DNA from: Dactylosporangium fulvum
Lineage (GTDB): Bacteria; Actinomycetota; Actinomycetes; Mycobacteriales; Micromonosporaceae
DNA length: 64,000 nucleotides
Assembly: GCF_025137375.1 (NCBI RefSeq)
Contig: NZ_CP073720.1
Coordinates: forward strand, 1,636,501-1,700,500
Direction of reading: 5' to 3'
Shown here: positions 19,641-28,742 of the stretch, in pieces
Numbering within the stretch: the first letter of the stretch is position 1
How the letters are laid out: each line of letters begins with the position of its first letter
Program-made: the position numbers and the translations under genes
Notes under the pieces: generated by a model
Database searches by the model: none
Seen by the model: the letters and a program-made list of their open reading frames with translations, nothing else
What the model was told of the DNA's origin: nothing

Positions 19641-20590
19641 AGAAGTTATTCATCGGCCTGCTCGCCGTGGGCCTCGCGCTGTCGGGCTGCTCCGACGAGG
19701 GCTCCGGCGGCGGCTCCGGCGGCGGCAAGGACGCCTACACCGTCGGCGTCGCCAACTTCCTGCTCAGCGGCCCGTACTTCAGCGGGATGGACGCCGCGAT
19801 CGCCGCGCAGGCCAAGACCAAGGGCAACGTCAAGATCGTCAGCACCGACGCGGGTGGCGACGCCGCCAAGCTCGCCGCCAACGTCGAGGACCTGCTGAGC
19901 AAAAACGTCGACGCGATCATCATCTCCGGCGGTCCGCTGGAGTCGGCACCGGCCGCGCTCAACGCCATCAAGGCGGCGAAGAAGCCGGCGATCCTCGTCG
20001 ACCGCAAGTTCGCCGTCGGTGAGTACACCAGCTGGATCGGCCCCGACAACGAGGCGATCGGCAAGCAGGACGGCGAGTTCCTCACCAAGCGGCTCACCGG
20101 CGGCGGCAAGGTCGGGATCATCAAGGGCGGCCCCGCCGACAACTCGATCGGGCTCGCCCGGACCAACGGCTTCAAGTCCGTTCTGTCGAGCAACTCGAAG
20201 TTCACGCTGGTCGAGGCCCCGGACTTCGGCAACTGGGGCTCCGACGGCGGCCTGACGGTCATGGAAGGGCTGCTCGCCAAGCACCCCGACCTGGTCGCGG
20301 TCTTCTGCGAGAACGACGCGATGTGCCTGGGCGCCCAGCGCGCGATCGCCGACGCCGGCAAGACCGGCCAGATCGTGCTCGCCGGCGTCGACGGCCAGGC
20401 CGAGGCGCTCAAGGCGATCCTCGACGGCACGAACTACGTGGTCACCGGGCTCAACAGCCCGAACGTCATCGGCAAGCTCGCTCTCGACCGCACGGTCGAG
20501 GTGCTCGGCGGCGCACAGGTCGAGAAGGACACCGTCGTGCCGTCGCCGCAGATCACCAAGGACAACGCCGCCCAGTACCTCAACTCGTAA
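19637..20590 (+). CDS. sugar-binding lipoprotein of the ABC transporter
   Basis: This 317-residue substrate-binding protein is of the RbsB-like (peripla_BP_4) type. The N-terminus is a lipoprotein signal with lipobox LALSGC (Cys18), followed by a Gly/Ser-rich spacer. The two-lobed domain shows KNVDAIIISGGP and the hinge-region LAGVDGQAEALKAI. It captures a sugar at the cell surface for the adjacent permease; which sugar cannot be told. ATG 19637 overlaps the permease stop. Confidence 0.93.
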   Translation: MKKLFIGLLAVGLALSGCSDEGSGGGSGGGKDAYTVGVANFLLSGPYFSGMDAAIAAQAKTKGNVKIVSTDAGGDAAKLAANVEDLLSKNVDAIIISGGPLESAPAALNAIKAAKKPAILVDRKFAVGEYTSWIGPDNEAIGKQDGEFLTKRLTGGGKVGIIKGGPADNSIGLARTNGFKSVLSSNSKFTLVEAPDFGNWGSDGGLTVMEGLLAKHPDLVAVFCENDAMCLGAQRAIADAGKTGQIVLAGVDGQAEALKAILDGTNYVVTGLNSPNVIGKLALDRTVEVLGGAQVEKDTVVPSPQITKDNAAQYLNS

Positions 20591-20598
20591 GGGGAGCC

Positions 20599-22386
20599 AT
20601 GCGAGCGCGCATTCTCGTCGCCGCGACCCTCGTGGCGGGATCCCTCGTGGCCATCCCGCCGCAGGCCGCCGTCGCGGCGCCGACCTGGAAACTGCTCTAC
20701 TCCGAGAACTTCGCCCAGTCGATCAACAGCAACAACACCCCGTGGGTGCGCGACACCTACGCCACCCCGTTCGACACGATCACCGACGACCCGGGTCAGT
20801 GGTACCGCAACGACTACGGCCCGGCGTGGACCACGCAGCTCAACTCGTTCCACACCTACCGCAAGGAGTTCCAGGTCGGCCAGAACGGCTGGCTGACCGC
20901 GTCGCTGTCGGCGCGCGACTTCAACAAGGACGGCGTCATCGAGTCGCCGCCCTCGATCACCACCCAGGCCCTCGGCAGCGAGAACGTCGCGGTCCTCAAC
21001 GTGCCGGAGAGCACCGGCGGGGCGATCTTCCGTCCCACGAACCGGCTGCCGGACCAGTACCGCGTCGAGTACAAGCTCAAGACCGTCAACTTCGGCGGCA
21101 AACGCAACGGCACGATCAACTACGACGGCAAGGTCAACGGCTACAGCCCCACCGGCTGCAAGACCCAGCACCCCTGGGGTGAGGGCTCCCGCAGTCCCGG
21201 CTGGAGCGGCGACGCGTCGGTGCCCTACTGCGATTGGCAGGACGTGCGGGCCGGACCCTACGGGTACAACGGCTTCCACTTCCTGTCCATCGTGGACTTC
21301 GCGAACCCGGCCCCGCGGAACAACCACTTCTGGCACTACCACCGCAAGGTGCTGATGGACCAGTTCGCGCAGCACCCGGACCGGGTCGGCAGCGGCACCG
21401 GCGGACGGGTCTGCAACTCGAACACCAACACCTACTACAACTACCGCGACGGCAACTTCAACACCGTCAACATGTGGATCAGCGGCATGCCGAACTGGAA
21501 CCCGGGCCCCGGCGGGCTGCCCGGCAACTCCCAGTGGTTCATGACCAGCTGCTCCGGCGGCGCCGCCGAGAACCAGCTCTCCAGCGCCGCCGAACTCCAG
21601 CCGGAGCTGATGCCGAACGAGTTCTACACGTTCGCGATCGAGCGCGACGCGACCGGCTACACGCTGGAGGCCAGCGGCAACTTCGCCCGCGTCGGCCAGA
21701 AGACGCTGCGCTTCCACCGCGACTTCGTGGTCAACAACGTGCCGATCTGGCACTACAACACGCAAGCGTCGGAGTACAACGGCCAGTTCAACGGCACGCT
21801 CACCCAGAACGACGCCTTCGGCAGCGCGTCGTGGCCCAACCAGTGGCCGGCCGGCTCGTCCTACCCCGACTACTTCGTCATCGGCGACCTCTACACCAAC
21901 GTGTACGAGGGCAGCGCGAGCCTGACGGACATCAAGCTGTTCGTGCCGGACACGGCGCCGAACCCGAACCTCGCGCTGAACAAGCCGGCCACGGCGTCGG
22001 GCCAGTGCGCGGCCGCGGAGGGGCCGGAGAAGGCCGTCAACGGCAGCTGGACCGGCGGTCTCTCGGACAAGTGGTGCGCGCTGGGCACCGGCAGGTGGCT
22101 GCGGGTCGACCTCCAGTCGAACCAGACCGTCGGCAAGGTCGTGCTGCGCCACTCGGCGGCCGGCGGCGAGAAGGCGAGCTGGAACACGCGTGACTTCGAC
22201 GTCGAGGTGAGCACGGACGGCAACACCTGGACGAACGTCGCCACGGTGCGCGGCAACACCGCGGCCGTGACGACCCACACCTTCACCCCGCGGGCGGTCC
22301 GGTACGTCCGCCTGAACGTGATCACCCCGACGAGTGACAGCGACACGGCCGCCCGGATCTTCGAGCTGGAGGCCTACAGCTCCTGA
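20599..22386 (+). CDS. secreted protein with C-terminal F5/8-type C (CBM32-like) domain
   Basis: The protein has 595 residues. A Sec signal peptide (residues 1-27, ending AAVAA) is followed by a large beta-rich, Asn/Trp/Tyr-rich domain (28-450) that I cannot assign. It may be a concanavalin-like glycan-active fold, but no GH16 ExDxxE motif is visible. Residues 455-595 form a discoidin-type module (NLALNKPATASGQ...NTRDFDVEVSTDGNTW) with paired cysteines, a usual carbohydrate-binding domain. It begins 8 bp after the transporter lipoprotein gene with GGGGAG as ribosome binding site, so it probably liberates or binds the glycan whose sugars the transporter imports. Confidence 0.72.
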   Translation: MRARILVAATLVAGSLVAIPPQAAVAAPTWKLLYSENFAQSINSNNTPWVRDTYATPFDTITDDPGQWYRNDYGPAWTTQLNSFHTYRKEFQVGQNGWLTASLSARDFNKDGVIESPPSITTQALGSENVAVLNVPESTGGAIFRPTNRLPDQYRVEYKLKTVNFGGKRNGTINYDGKVNGYSPTGCKTQHPWGEGSRSPGWSGDASVPYCDWQDVRAGPYGYNGFHFLSIVDFANPAPRNNHFWHYHRKVLMDQFAQHPDRVGSGTGGRVCNSNTNTYYNYRDGNFNTVNMWISGMPNWNPGPGGLPGNSQWFMTSCSGGAAENQLSSAAELQPELMPNEFYTFAIERDATGYTLEASGNFARVGQKTLRFHRDFVVNNVPIWHYNTQASEYNGQFNGTLTQNDAFGSASWPNQWPAGSSYPDYFVIGDLYTNVYEGSASLTDIKLFVPDTAPNPNLALNKPATASGQCAAAEGPEKAVNGSWTGGLSDKWCALGTGRWLRVDLQSNQTVGKVVLRHSAAGGEKASWNTRDFDVEVSTDGNTWTNVATVRGNTAAVTTHTFTPRAVRYVRLNVITPTSDSDTAARIFELEAYSS

Positions 22387-22396
22387 CCCTCAAGCG

Positions 22397-22469
22397 TTGA
22401 TCTTGCAGTTGTGGTGCCGCGACACTCCGGTGATACCCGGTTTGTCCACCACCGCAACTGCAAGATCGA
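22397..22469 (+). repeat. GATCTTGCA palindromic repeat, copy 1
   Basis: GATCTTGCAGTTGTGGTG (22399-22416) pairs with 22450-22467 over 18 bp with a single T.G wobble. The loop holds CGACACTCC and TTTGTCC. A second, inverted and diverged copy lies at 59007-59080. It sits 10 bp after the secreted-protein gene and before the Nudix gene. Confidence 0.75.
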
Positions 22470-22494
22470 CGTGGCGGTCCATAGGGTGGTCGCC

Positions 22495-22932
22495 GTGACG
22501 GATCAGCAGATCGCGGTCGGCGCCGTGGTGCGCCGGGGCAAGGACGTCCTGCTCGTCAGCGCCCCGCCGGACTGGGCGCTGCCCGGCGGCGCGGTAGCCC
22601 GGGGTGAGCCGCTGCTGGCCAAGGTCGCGGCCGAGGCCGGCTACGCGACGGTGCTCGCCGAGCGGCTCCTGTGGATCGCGCGCTACACGGCCCAGGGCGT
22701 CGACTACGAGATGCTCGGCTTCGAGGTGACCGGCGTCGGGCCACGCGACGGGGCGGCGGGGGAGTGGGTCCACCTCACCGAGGCGGTGGAGCGGCTGCAG
22801 CGCATGTGGTTCGCGCCGATCCGCGAGCCCGCCGTCGCCTATCTCACCGGCCGGGCCCGCGTCGCCACCCTGTGGACGTGGGCCGACCTGGAGGGTGACC
22901 CGGTCGCGCACCCGGCCGTCAGTTCAGCTTGA
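22495..22932 (+). CDS. degenerate Nudix-fold protein
   Basis: The 145-residue protein begins at GTG 22495; the frame is open further upstream but runs through the palindromic repeat. The N-terminal half has a Nudix-like beta pattern (IAVGAVVRRGKDVLLVS...DWALPGGAVARGEP). The catalytic Nudix box is broken: after GGAVARGE the expected REUxEExGU is replaced by AAEAGYATV, so the metal-binding glutamates are absent. Hydrolase activity is therefore doubtful; a binding or regulatory role is possible. Its 3' end overlaps the convergent PhoD gene by 14 bp. Confidence 0.6.
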   Translation: MTDQQIAVGAVVRRGKDVLLVSAPPDWALPGGAVARGEPLLAKVAAEAGYATVLAERLLWIARYTAQGVDYEMLGFEVTGVGPRDGAAGEWVHLTEAVERLQRMWFAPIREPAVAYLTGRARVATLWTWADLEGDPVAHPAVSSA

Positions 22933-24589
22933 GGGCCGCCACCTCACCCAGCGACTTGTCCGGCCGGGTTCCCTGGATCACCACCCGTGCCGCACGGCCC
23001 TCCAGCAACAGCAGCCCCACGGCGTTGCCGAAGTGCGGGCCCGCCAGCTTCTTCCAGCGCACGACCGGCTTGCCCAGGCCCAGCACCCGCGCGAACGAGC
23101 GCATCATGCGGGCCGCCGGCGGGTTCCAGCCGAACTTCATCGCCGGCCGGATCAGCTTCGGCATGTCGTTGTGCACCGGCGAACAGGTCAGCTGGTACAC
23201 CGGCGTGACGACCTCGGGGCCTAGCGACGCCTTCGCCGCGTAGGAGTGATGAACGTCACCCGAGAGCACGCTGATCGTGGCCGGGGCGGGTGACACCCCG
23301 CCGTTTCCGGCGCCGATCTGGCTCAGCAGCACGGTGAGCGCCTCGAACGACCGGCCGAACGCGGCCCAGTGTTCCAGGTCGACGGCCTGGCGCAGCCTTT
23401 CGCCGAGCCGGCCCACCCAGTCGCGCGGCGACTCGGCGAGCTTCTCGGTGGCCGCCTCCAGGTGGTGGATGGCCGGCGGCAGCAGCCACGGCAGCGAGGA
23501 GCCGATCAGCAGGTGGTCGTATTCGCCGGGCAGCTGTTTGGCGAACCATGCCCATTCGCTGTCCAGCAGCATGGCCCGCTTGCCGCGCTCCAGCTCGCGT
23601 CCGGCCCGGTTGTCGAGCACCACGAGGCGCGTCCGGTCGATGTCGACGGTGTAGCTCCAGCGGTACGAACCCCGCTCGCGATCCGCCCGCGAGCCGAACC
23701 CGTCGAGGATCTCCGTCGCGTCGCCCGCCGCCACCACCGCTGAGTACACCGGGCAATCCGCCAGCGCGCTGGGTGTCAGGTTGCCCAGGTGCTGGTACAC
23801 CCAGTACGACGACAGGCCCGCCTGTATCCGCTGGTCCCACCAGCTGAGCCGGGCCATCTGCTCGCGCCAGCGCTGCGAGGTGTTCCAGTCGTCGATGATC
23901 TCGTGGTCGTCGAAGATCATGACGCTCGGCACGGTGGACAGCAGCCAGCGGATCTCCGGGTCGCTCCACGAGTCCAGATAGAGCTTCGTGTACTCGTGGA
24001 AGTCCACCACCTGCGTCGACGGCGCGTCGGCCCGCCGCTTCGCCCGTCTCCGCTGCAACCAGCGCTGGATCTTCTCGGGTGTCTCGTCGGCGTACACCTG
24101 GTCGCCGAGCAGCACCATGAGATCGGGCCACTCGGTCGGACCGGCCGACCGGATCGACTCGATGAGCCGGGCCGCATAGGCGTCCAGGGCGTCCGGTGGA
24201 TAGCGGGTGACGCTCAGCGGGCTGGCCTCCCGGCACGATCCGAACACCAGCCGCACGGGCGCACCCTTCGGCCGGGTCCGGATGACCGGAGGCGGGCACG
24301 GGTCGTCCGGCAGGGGCCAGACGTCGACGCCGTCGATCCGCAGGGTGTACTCCGTGACGGCGTCCTCCGGCAGCCCGGAGACCACGACCAGCGCGTAGTG
24401 GTGCCCGTGGACCGAGAAGGTCCGGGTGGCCCCGCTCGCGGGCCCGGCGACCACCTCGACCGTCGCGGGCCGGGAGGTCTCGACCCAGACGGTCGCCTGG
24501 TCGCCCTCGACCCGGCGCAGCACCGGCCCGAGCATGAGCACGCCCCTGTCGATGTCCAGGTCTGTGGCCGAGGTGTCTGCGTCGGACAT
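22919..24589 (-). CDS. PhoD-like alkaline phosphatase family protein
   Basis: The 556-residue metallophosphoesterase is of the PhoD/PhoX-like type. An N-terminal fibronectin-like region (to about 110) is followed by the catalytic domain with metal-ligand motifs LVFGSCREAS, DLMVLLGDQVYADE, MIFDDHEIIDDWN and, near the C-terminus, SVLSGDVHHSYAA. No signal peptide or twin-arginine motif is seen, so it may be cytoplasmic or exported otherwise. ATG 24589 is preceded by TGGAGG. It is divergent from ftsY and may hydrolyse phosphodiesters or phosphomonoesters. Confidence 0.88.
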   Translation of the reverse strand: MSDADTSATDLDIDRGVLMLGPVLRRVEGDQATVWVETSRPATVEVVAGPASGATRTFSVHGHHYALVVVSGLPEDAVTEYTLRIDGVDVWPLPDDPCPPPVIRTRPKGAPVRLVFGSCREASPLSVTRYPPDALDAYAARLIESIRSAGPTEWPDLMVLLGDQVYADETPEKIQRWLQRRRAKRRADAPSTQVVDFHEYTKLYLDSWSDPEIRWLLSTVPSVMIFDDHEIIDDWNTSQRWREQMARLSWWDQRIQAGLSSYWVYQHLGNLTPSALADCPVYSAVVAAGDATEILDGFGSRADRERGSYRWSYTVDIDRTRLVVLDNRAGRELERGKRAMLLDSEWAWFAKQLPGEYDHLLIGSSLPWLLPPAIHHLEAATEKLAESPRDWVGRLGERLRQAVDLEHWAAFGRSFEALTVLLSQIGAGNGGVSPAPATISVLSGDVHHSYAAKASLGPEVVTPVYQLTCSPVHNDMPKLIRPAMKFGWNPPAARMMRSFARVLGLGKPVVRWKKLAGPHFGNAVGLLLLEGRAARVVIQGTRPDKSLGEVAALKLN

Positions 24590-24717
24590 GACGGGGGGCC
24601 TCCAGGGTGCGGCGGGGGTGGTGCCGGGTGGCTGCGGGGTGCCTTCCGATGATCCTGCCCAGCACGTCTCGGCGCCACCGCAAGCTGTTCGCCGCGGCGT
24701 CTGGGAGGATTCCTGAC

Positions 24718-25941
24718 ATGGAGTCGTACATCGTCTTCGGCCTGGTACTGCTCGTCGTGGTGATCGGGGCCACTCTGGCGCTCGTCGCGCCGCGCTATCG
24801 GAAACCGCCGACACTGCCACCGCCCACCGAAGAGAAGCCTCCGACTCCGGCGCCCACCGAGCAGGCGCCCACGATCGAGAAGGCGCCACCGCGAGCGAAG
24901 GCGCCGCCTGCCGAGATCAAGCCGTCGGTCATCGACGCCCCGCCGCCGGTGCAGGCGCCGCCGGTCGTCGAGGCCCCGCCGCCGGTCGAGGTGCCCGAGG
25001 TCGAGGTCCCCGCACCGACCGCCGGCCGGCTCGTCCGGCTGCGGGCCCGGCTGTCCCGCTCGCAGAACGTCTTCGGCAAGGGCCTGCTGGCGCTGCTGTC
25101 CCGCGACAAGCTCGACGACGACACGTGGGACGAGGTCGAGGAGACGCTGATCGGTGCCGACGTCGGCGTCGCCGCCACCACGGAGATCGTCGGCAAGCTG
25201 CGCGAGCGCGCCCGGATCCACGGCACCGCGACCGCGACCGAGCTGCGGGCCATGCTCGCCGACGAGCTCGTGGCCGCCCTCGACCCGCAGATGGACCGCA
25301 CCCTCGCCGCCAGGCCGCAGGACGGCCGTCCTGCGGTGCTGCTCGTCGTCGGCGTCAACGGCGCAGGCAAGACCACCACCTGCGGCAAGATCGCCCGGGT
25401 GCTCGTCGCCGACGGCCACACGGTCGTCCTCGGCGCCGCGGACACGTTCCGCGCCGCCGCCGCCGATCAGCTCGCGACCTGGGCCGGGCGGGTCGGTGCC
25501 GAGGTCGTGCGCGGCCCGGAAGGGGCGGATCCGGCGGCAGTTGCGTTCGACGCGGTCAAACGGGGTATTGATGCCGGTGTGGACACGGTGCTGATCGACA
25601 CGGCCGGCCGGCTCCAGAACAAGGTCGGCCTGATGGATGAGCTGGGCAAGGTCAAACGGGTCGTGGAGAAGCACGGGCCGGTGGACGAGACCCTGCTCAT
25701 CCTCGACGCCACCACCGGGCAGAACGGGCTGGAGCAGGCCCGGGTGTTCACCGAGGTGGTGGACGTCACCGGTGTCGTGCTGACCAAGCTCGACGGCACC
25801 GCGAAGGGCGGCATCGTCATCGCGGTCCAGCGCAAACTCGGCATCCCGGTGAAACTGGTCGGCCTGGGTGAGGGCCCCGACGACCTTGCGCCGTTCGATG
25901 CCCGACAGTTCGTCGACGCGCTCGTTGGCACGGACGCGTAA
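24718..25941 (+). CDS. ftsY: signal recognition particle receptor FtsY
   Basis: The 407-residue SRP GTPase receptor docks ribosome-SRP complexes at the membrane. Residues 4-25 form a membrane segment, followed by a Pro/Glu/Ala-rich acidic linker (to about 100) that replaces the A domain. The NG domain has GVNGAGKTTTCGK (about 211), DTFRAAAADQL, DTAGRLQNK and TKLDGTAKGG. ATG 24718 with GGGAGGA upstream fits. In Mycobacterium ftsY follows smc directly; here the sugar operon and phosphatase are inserted between them. Confidence 0.96.
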   Translation: MESYIVFGLVLLVVVIGATLALVAPRYRKPPTLPPPTEEKPPTPAPTEQAPTIEKAPPRAKAPPAEIKPSVIDAPPPVQAPPVVEAPPPVEVPEVEVPAPTAGRLVRLRARLSRSQNVFGKGLLALLSRDKLDDDTWDEVEETLIGADVGVAATTEIVGKLRERARIHGTATATELRAMLADELVAALDPQMDRTLAARPQDGRPAVLLVVGVNGAGKTTTCGKIARVLVADGHTVVLGAADTFRAAAADQLATWAGRVGAEVVRGPEGADPAAVAFDAVKRGIDAGVDTVLIDTAGRLQNKVGLMDELGKVKRVVEKHGPVDETLLILDATTGQNGLEQARVFTEVVDVTGVVLTKLDGTAKGGIVIAVQRKLGIPVKLVGLGEGPDDLAPFDARQFVDALVGTDA

Positions 25942-26000
25942 CCTCGGACGGTACCTTGGGACCGTAGGTCTCGCCGGTTTGGTCAGCGAAGGACGATCAC

Positions 26001-26789
26001 GTGACGCAGCAGGAGATCCCGCTCCACGGCGGGAACACCTCCGTCGTGGTGCGCTCGGGCGACACGGTGCGCCGCAACGCAGGCCCGTGGACCCCTGCGG
26101 TGCATGCATTGCTGCGCCATCTCGAATACGTCGGGTTCACCGGGGCGCCGCGGGCTTTCGGCATAGACGAGCGGGGCCGCGAGGTCCTGTCATACCTGGA
26201 GGGCGAGTGCGGTGAATACCCACTCGCCCCCCACTGGGTCACCGACGAGGCCATGGTGACGGTGGCCACGATGCTGCGGATGTTCCACGACGCCCAGGCG
26301 GGCTTCCGTCCGTCGCCCAACGCGGTCTGGCGCTCGTTCGGGCCTCCGCCGCCGGACACCGAGGTGATCTGCCACCACGACGCGGCGCCGCACAACGTCA
26401 TCTGGCGGCCCGACGGCACGCTGTCGCTCATCGATTTTGACCTCGCCTCGCCGGGCGCCCGCATCTACGACGTGGCCTACGCGGCCTGGACCTGGGTGCC
26501 GCTGTTCTCCGACCGCGACTCCTACACGCTGGGCTGGAAGCGGCCCAACCGCCCCCGCCGGCTGCGGATGTTCGCCGATGCGTATGGGTTGACCCCCCGC
26601 GACCGGCACCGCCTGGTGCGGGTGATCCGCAAGCGGATCGTGGACCACATCGAGGGCATCCGGCGGATGGCCGCCGCCGGCGATCCGGCCTTCGTGCGGA
26701 TCGTGCACAAGGGACATCTCCGCCGTCCGGTGCGTGATCTGCGCCTGATCGACTATGAGAAGCACACGCTCGAATATGCGCTTCGATAG
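26001..26789 (+). CDS. phosphotransferase (APH/kinase-like) family protein
   Basis: The 262-residue protein has an aminoglycoside-phosphotransferase/choline-kinase-like fold. The catalytic loop HHDAAPHNVIW (about 124-134; Brenner-type motif with Asp and Asn) and the metal-binding LIDFDLASPG (DFD) are present. The N-lobe is short. The substrate is unknown: these families phosphorylate drugs, sugars or choline, and nothing local points to antibiotic resistance. GTG 26001 has GAAGGA upstream. It lies between ftsY and the amt operon. Confidence 0.8.
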   Translation: MTQQEIPLHGGNTSVVVRSGDTVRRNAGPWTPAVHALLRHLEYVGFTGAPRAFGIDERGREVLSYLEGECGEYPLAPHWVTDEAMVTVATMLRMFHDAQAGFRPSPNAVWRSFGPPPPDTEVICHHDAAPHNVIWRPDGTLSLIDFDLASPGARIYDVAYAAWTWVPLFSDRDSYTLGWKRPNRPRRLRMFADAYGLTPRDRHRLVRVIRKRIVDHIEGIRRMAAAGDPAFVRIVHKGHLRRPVRDLRLIDYEKHTLEYALR

Positions 26790-26814
26790 GCCTCTTTCGT
26801 TGTGTGAGCGTTTC

Positions 26815-26851
26815 TTCACACGCTGGAAACATGACGTGACGCGGTAGAAAC
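26815..26851 (+). promoter_or_regulatory. GlnR binding site upstream of amt
   Basis: TTCAC-N6-GAAAC (26815-26830) is followed 5 bp later by GTGAC-N6-GAAAC (26836-26851). The second matches the actinobacterial GlnR a/b box (GTnAC-N6-GAAAC) exactly, and the first differs in one position. It lies about 113 bp before amt. GlnR control of amt-glnK-glnD is established in Streptomyces and Mycobacterium. Confidence 0.75.
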
Positions 26852-26963
26852 CGCGCAGCGCCGGTGCGCGAAACGTGGGACATGAAAGCTCTCGCGCAAC
26901 CGGCTGAAGGGCAGTGCTGCCTCGAAGGTCGGGAGGGAGGATCTCGACTACTAGGAGGCCAGC

Positions 26964-28349
26964 GTGCCTGAAGCGACCATCGATACCGGCAACACCGCAT
27001 GGTTGCTGGTGTCGACAGCGCTCGTGCTGCTCATGACGCCCGGTCTGGCGCTGTTCTACGGTGGCCTGAACCGCTCCAAGGGCGTTCTCAACATGATGAT
27101 GATGAGCTTCTCGACGATCGGGCTCGTCAGCGTCCTGTGGTTGTTCTACGGCTTCTCGGCCGCGTTCGGCTCGGACTCCGCCGGCGGCCTGTTCGGTGAC
27201 CTCGGCCAGTACTTCGGCACAAAAACGTACCTCGACCAGTTCTGGGGCGCCACCGCCGAGAACCCGAGCGGCATCGGCATCCCGACGTACGTCTTCATGG
27301 TGTTCCAGATGACGTTCGCCGTCATCACGGTCGCCCTGATCAGCGGCGCGATCTCCGACCGGGCCAAGTTCGGCGGCTGGCTGCTGTTCGCGTTCGGCTG
27401 GGCCACCCTCGTCTACTTCCCCGTCGCCCACAACGTGTGGGGCGGCGGCTGGATCGCGCAGAAGCTCCACCCGCTCGACTTCGCCGGTGGTACCGCCGTC
27501 CACATCAACGCCGGTGCGGCGGCCCTCGGCGTGGCGCTCGTCCTCGGCAAGCGCATCGGCTGGCCGCGCGAGAGCATGAAGCCGCACAACGTGCCGTTCG
27601 TCGCCCTCGGCGCCGGCCTGCTGTGGTTCGGCTGGTTCGGCTTCAACGCCGGCTCGGAGCTGACCGTCGACGGCGTCACCGGCCTGGCCTTCGTCAACAC
27701 GCAGGTCGCGACCGCCGCCGCGGTGCTCGGCTGGATCATCGTCGAGTGGATCCGTGACCGGAAGCCGACCCTCGTCGGCGCTTCCTCCGGCGCGATCGCC
27801 GGCCTGGTCGCGATCACCCCGGCCTGTGGTTTCATCGACTCGTGGGCGGCCGTCCTCCTCGGTCTCGTCGCCGGCATCGTCTGCGCCCTGGCGGTCAGCC
27901 TCAAGTACCGCTTCGGCTTCGACGACTCGCTCGACGTGGTCGGTGTCCACTTCGTCGGCGGCTGGATCGGCTCCCTGTGGCTCGGCTTCTTCGCCAACCC
28001 CGACCTCAACTCGGCGATCACCGACGTGGTCGGCGCCAAGGCAGGTCTCTTCATGGGCGGTGGCGCGGGCCAGCTCGCCGGGCAGGCCGCTGCCAGCGCT
28101 ATCGTGACGGTCTACTCGTTCGCGATCGCCTTCCTCCTGGCCTTCGTGATCCAGAAGACGATCGGCTTCCGGGTCAGCGCCGAGGCCGAGGTCGAGGGCA
28201 TCGACATCGCCGAGCACGCGGAGAGCGGTTACGACCTGACTCCGTCGGGCGGCGGCAGCGGCGGCGCGTTCGCGATGGCGGGCGTGGGAACGAGCAAGGC
28301 AGCAGCAGCGCCGGCCGAAGCGCCGGCGTCCGAAAAGGTAGCCGGATAG
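26964..28349 (+). CDS. amt: ammonium transporter
   Basis: The 461-residue Amt/MEP/Rh channel has 11 predicted membrane helices. Family blocks include LALFYGGLNRSKGVLNMM, the pore-entrance region AHNVWGGGWI, the twin-histidine region DFAGGTAVHINAGAAALG and, further on, VHFVGGWIGSLW. The C-terminal cytoplasmic tail (from about 400) carries an additional Gly/Ala-rich extension. GTG 26964 follows AGGAGG. It is first in the amt-glnK-glnD operon behind a GlnR box, so it should be induced under nitrogen limitation and blocked by GlnK. Confidence 0.96.
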   Translation: MPEATIDTGNTAWLLVSTALVLLMTPGLALFYGGLNRSKGVLNMMMMSFSTIGLVSVLWLFYGFSAAFGSDSAGGLFGDLGQYFGTKTYLDQFWGATAENPSGIGIPTYVFMVFQMTFAVITVALISGAISDRAKFGGWLLFAFGWATLVYFPVAHNVWGGGWIAQKLHPLDFAGGTAVHINAGAAALGVALVLGKRIGWPRESMKPHNVPFVALGAGLLWFGWFGFNAGSELTVDGVTGLAFVNTQVATAAAVLGWIIVEWIRDRKPTLVGASSGAIAGLVAITPACGFIDSWAAVLLGLVAGIVCALAVSLKYRFGFDDSLDVVGVHFVGGWIGSLWLGFFANPDLNSAITDVVGAKAGLFMGGGAGQLAGQAAASAIVTVYSFAIAFLLAFVIQKTIGFRVSAEAEVEGIDIAEHAESGYDLTPSGGGSGGAFAMAGVGTSKAAAAPAEAPASEKVAG

Positions 28350-28715
<366 letters not shown>

Positions 28716-28742
28716 GCCGCTGCGATCCCTACTCTGAATCAC

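Noticed and set aside
20434..22278. Antisense frame across the secreted-protein gene
   Set aside because: Composition is dominated by Val/Arg/Gly from complementary codons; the sense gene has a signal peptide and a known domain.
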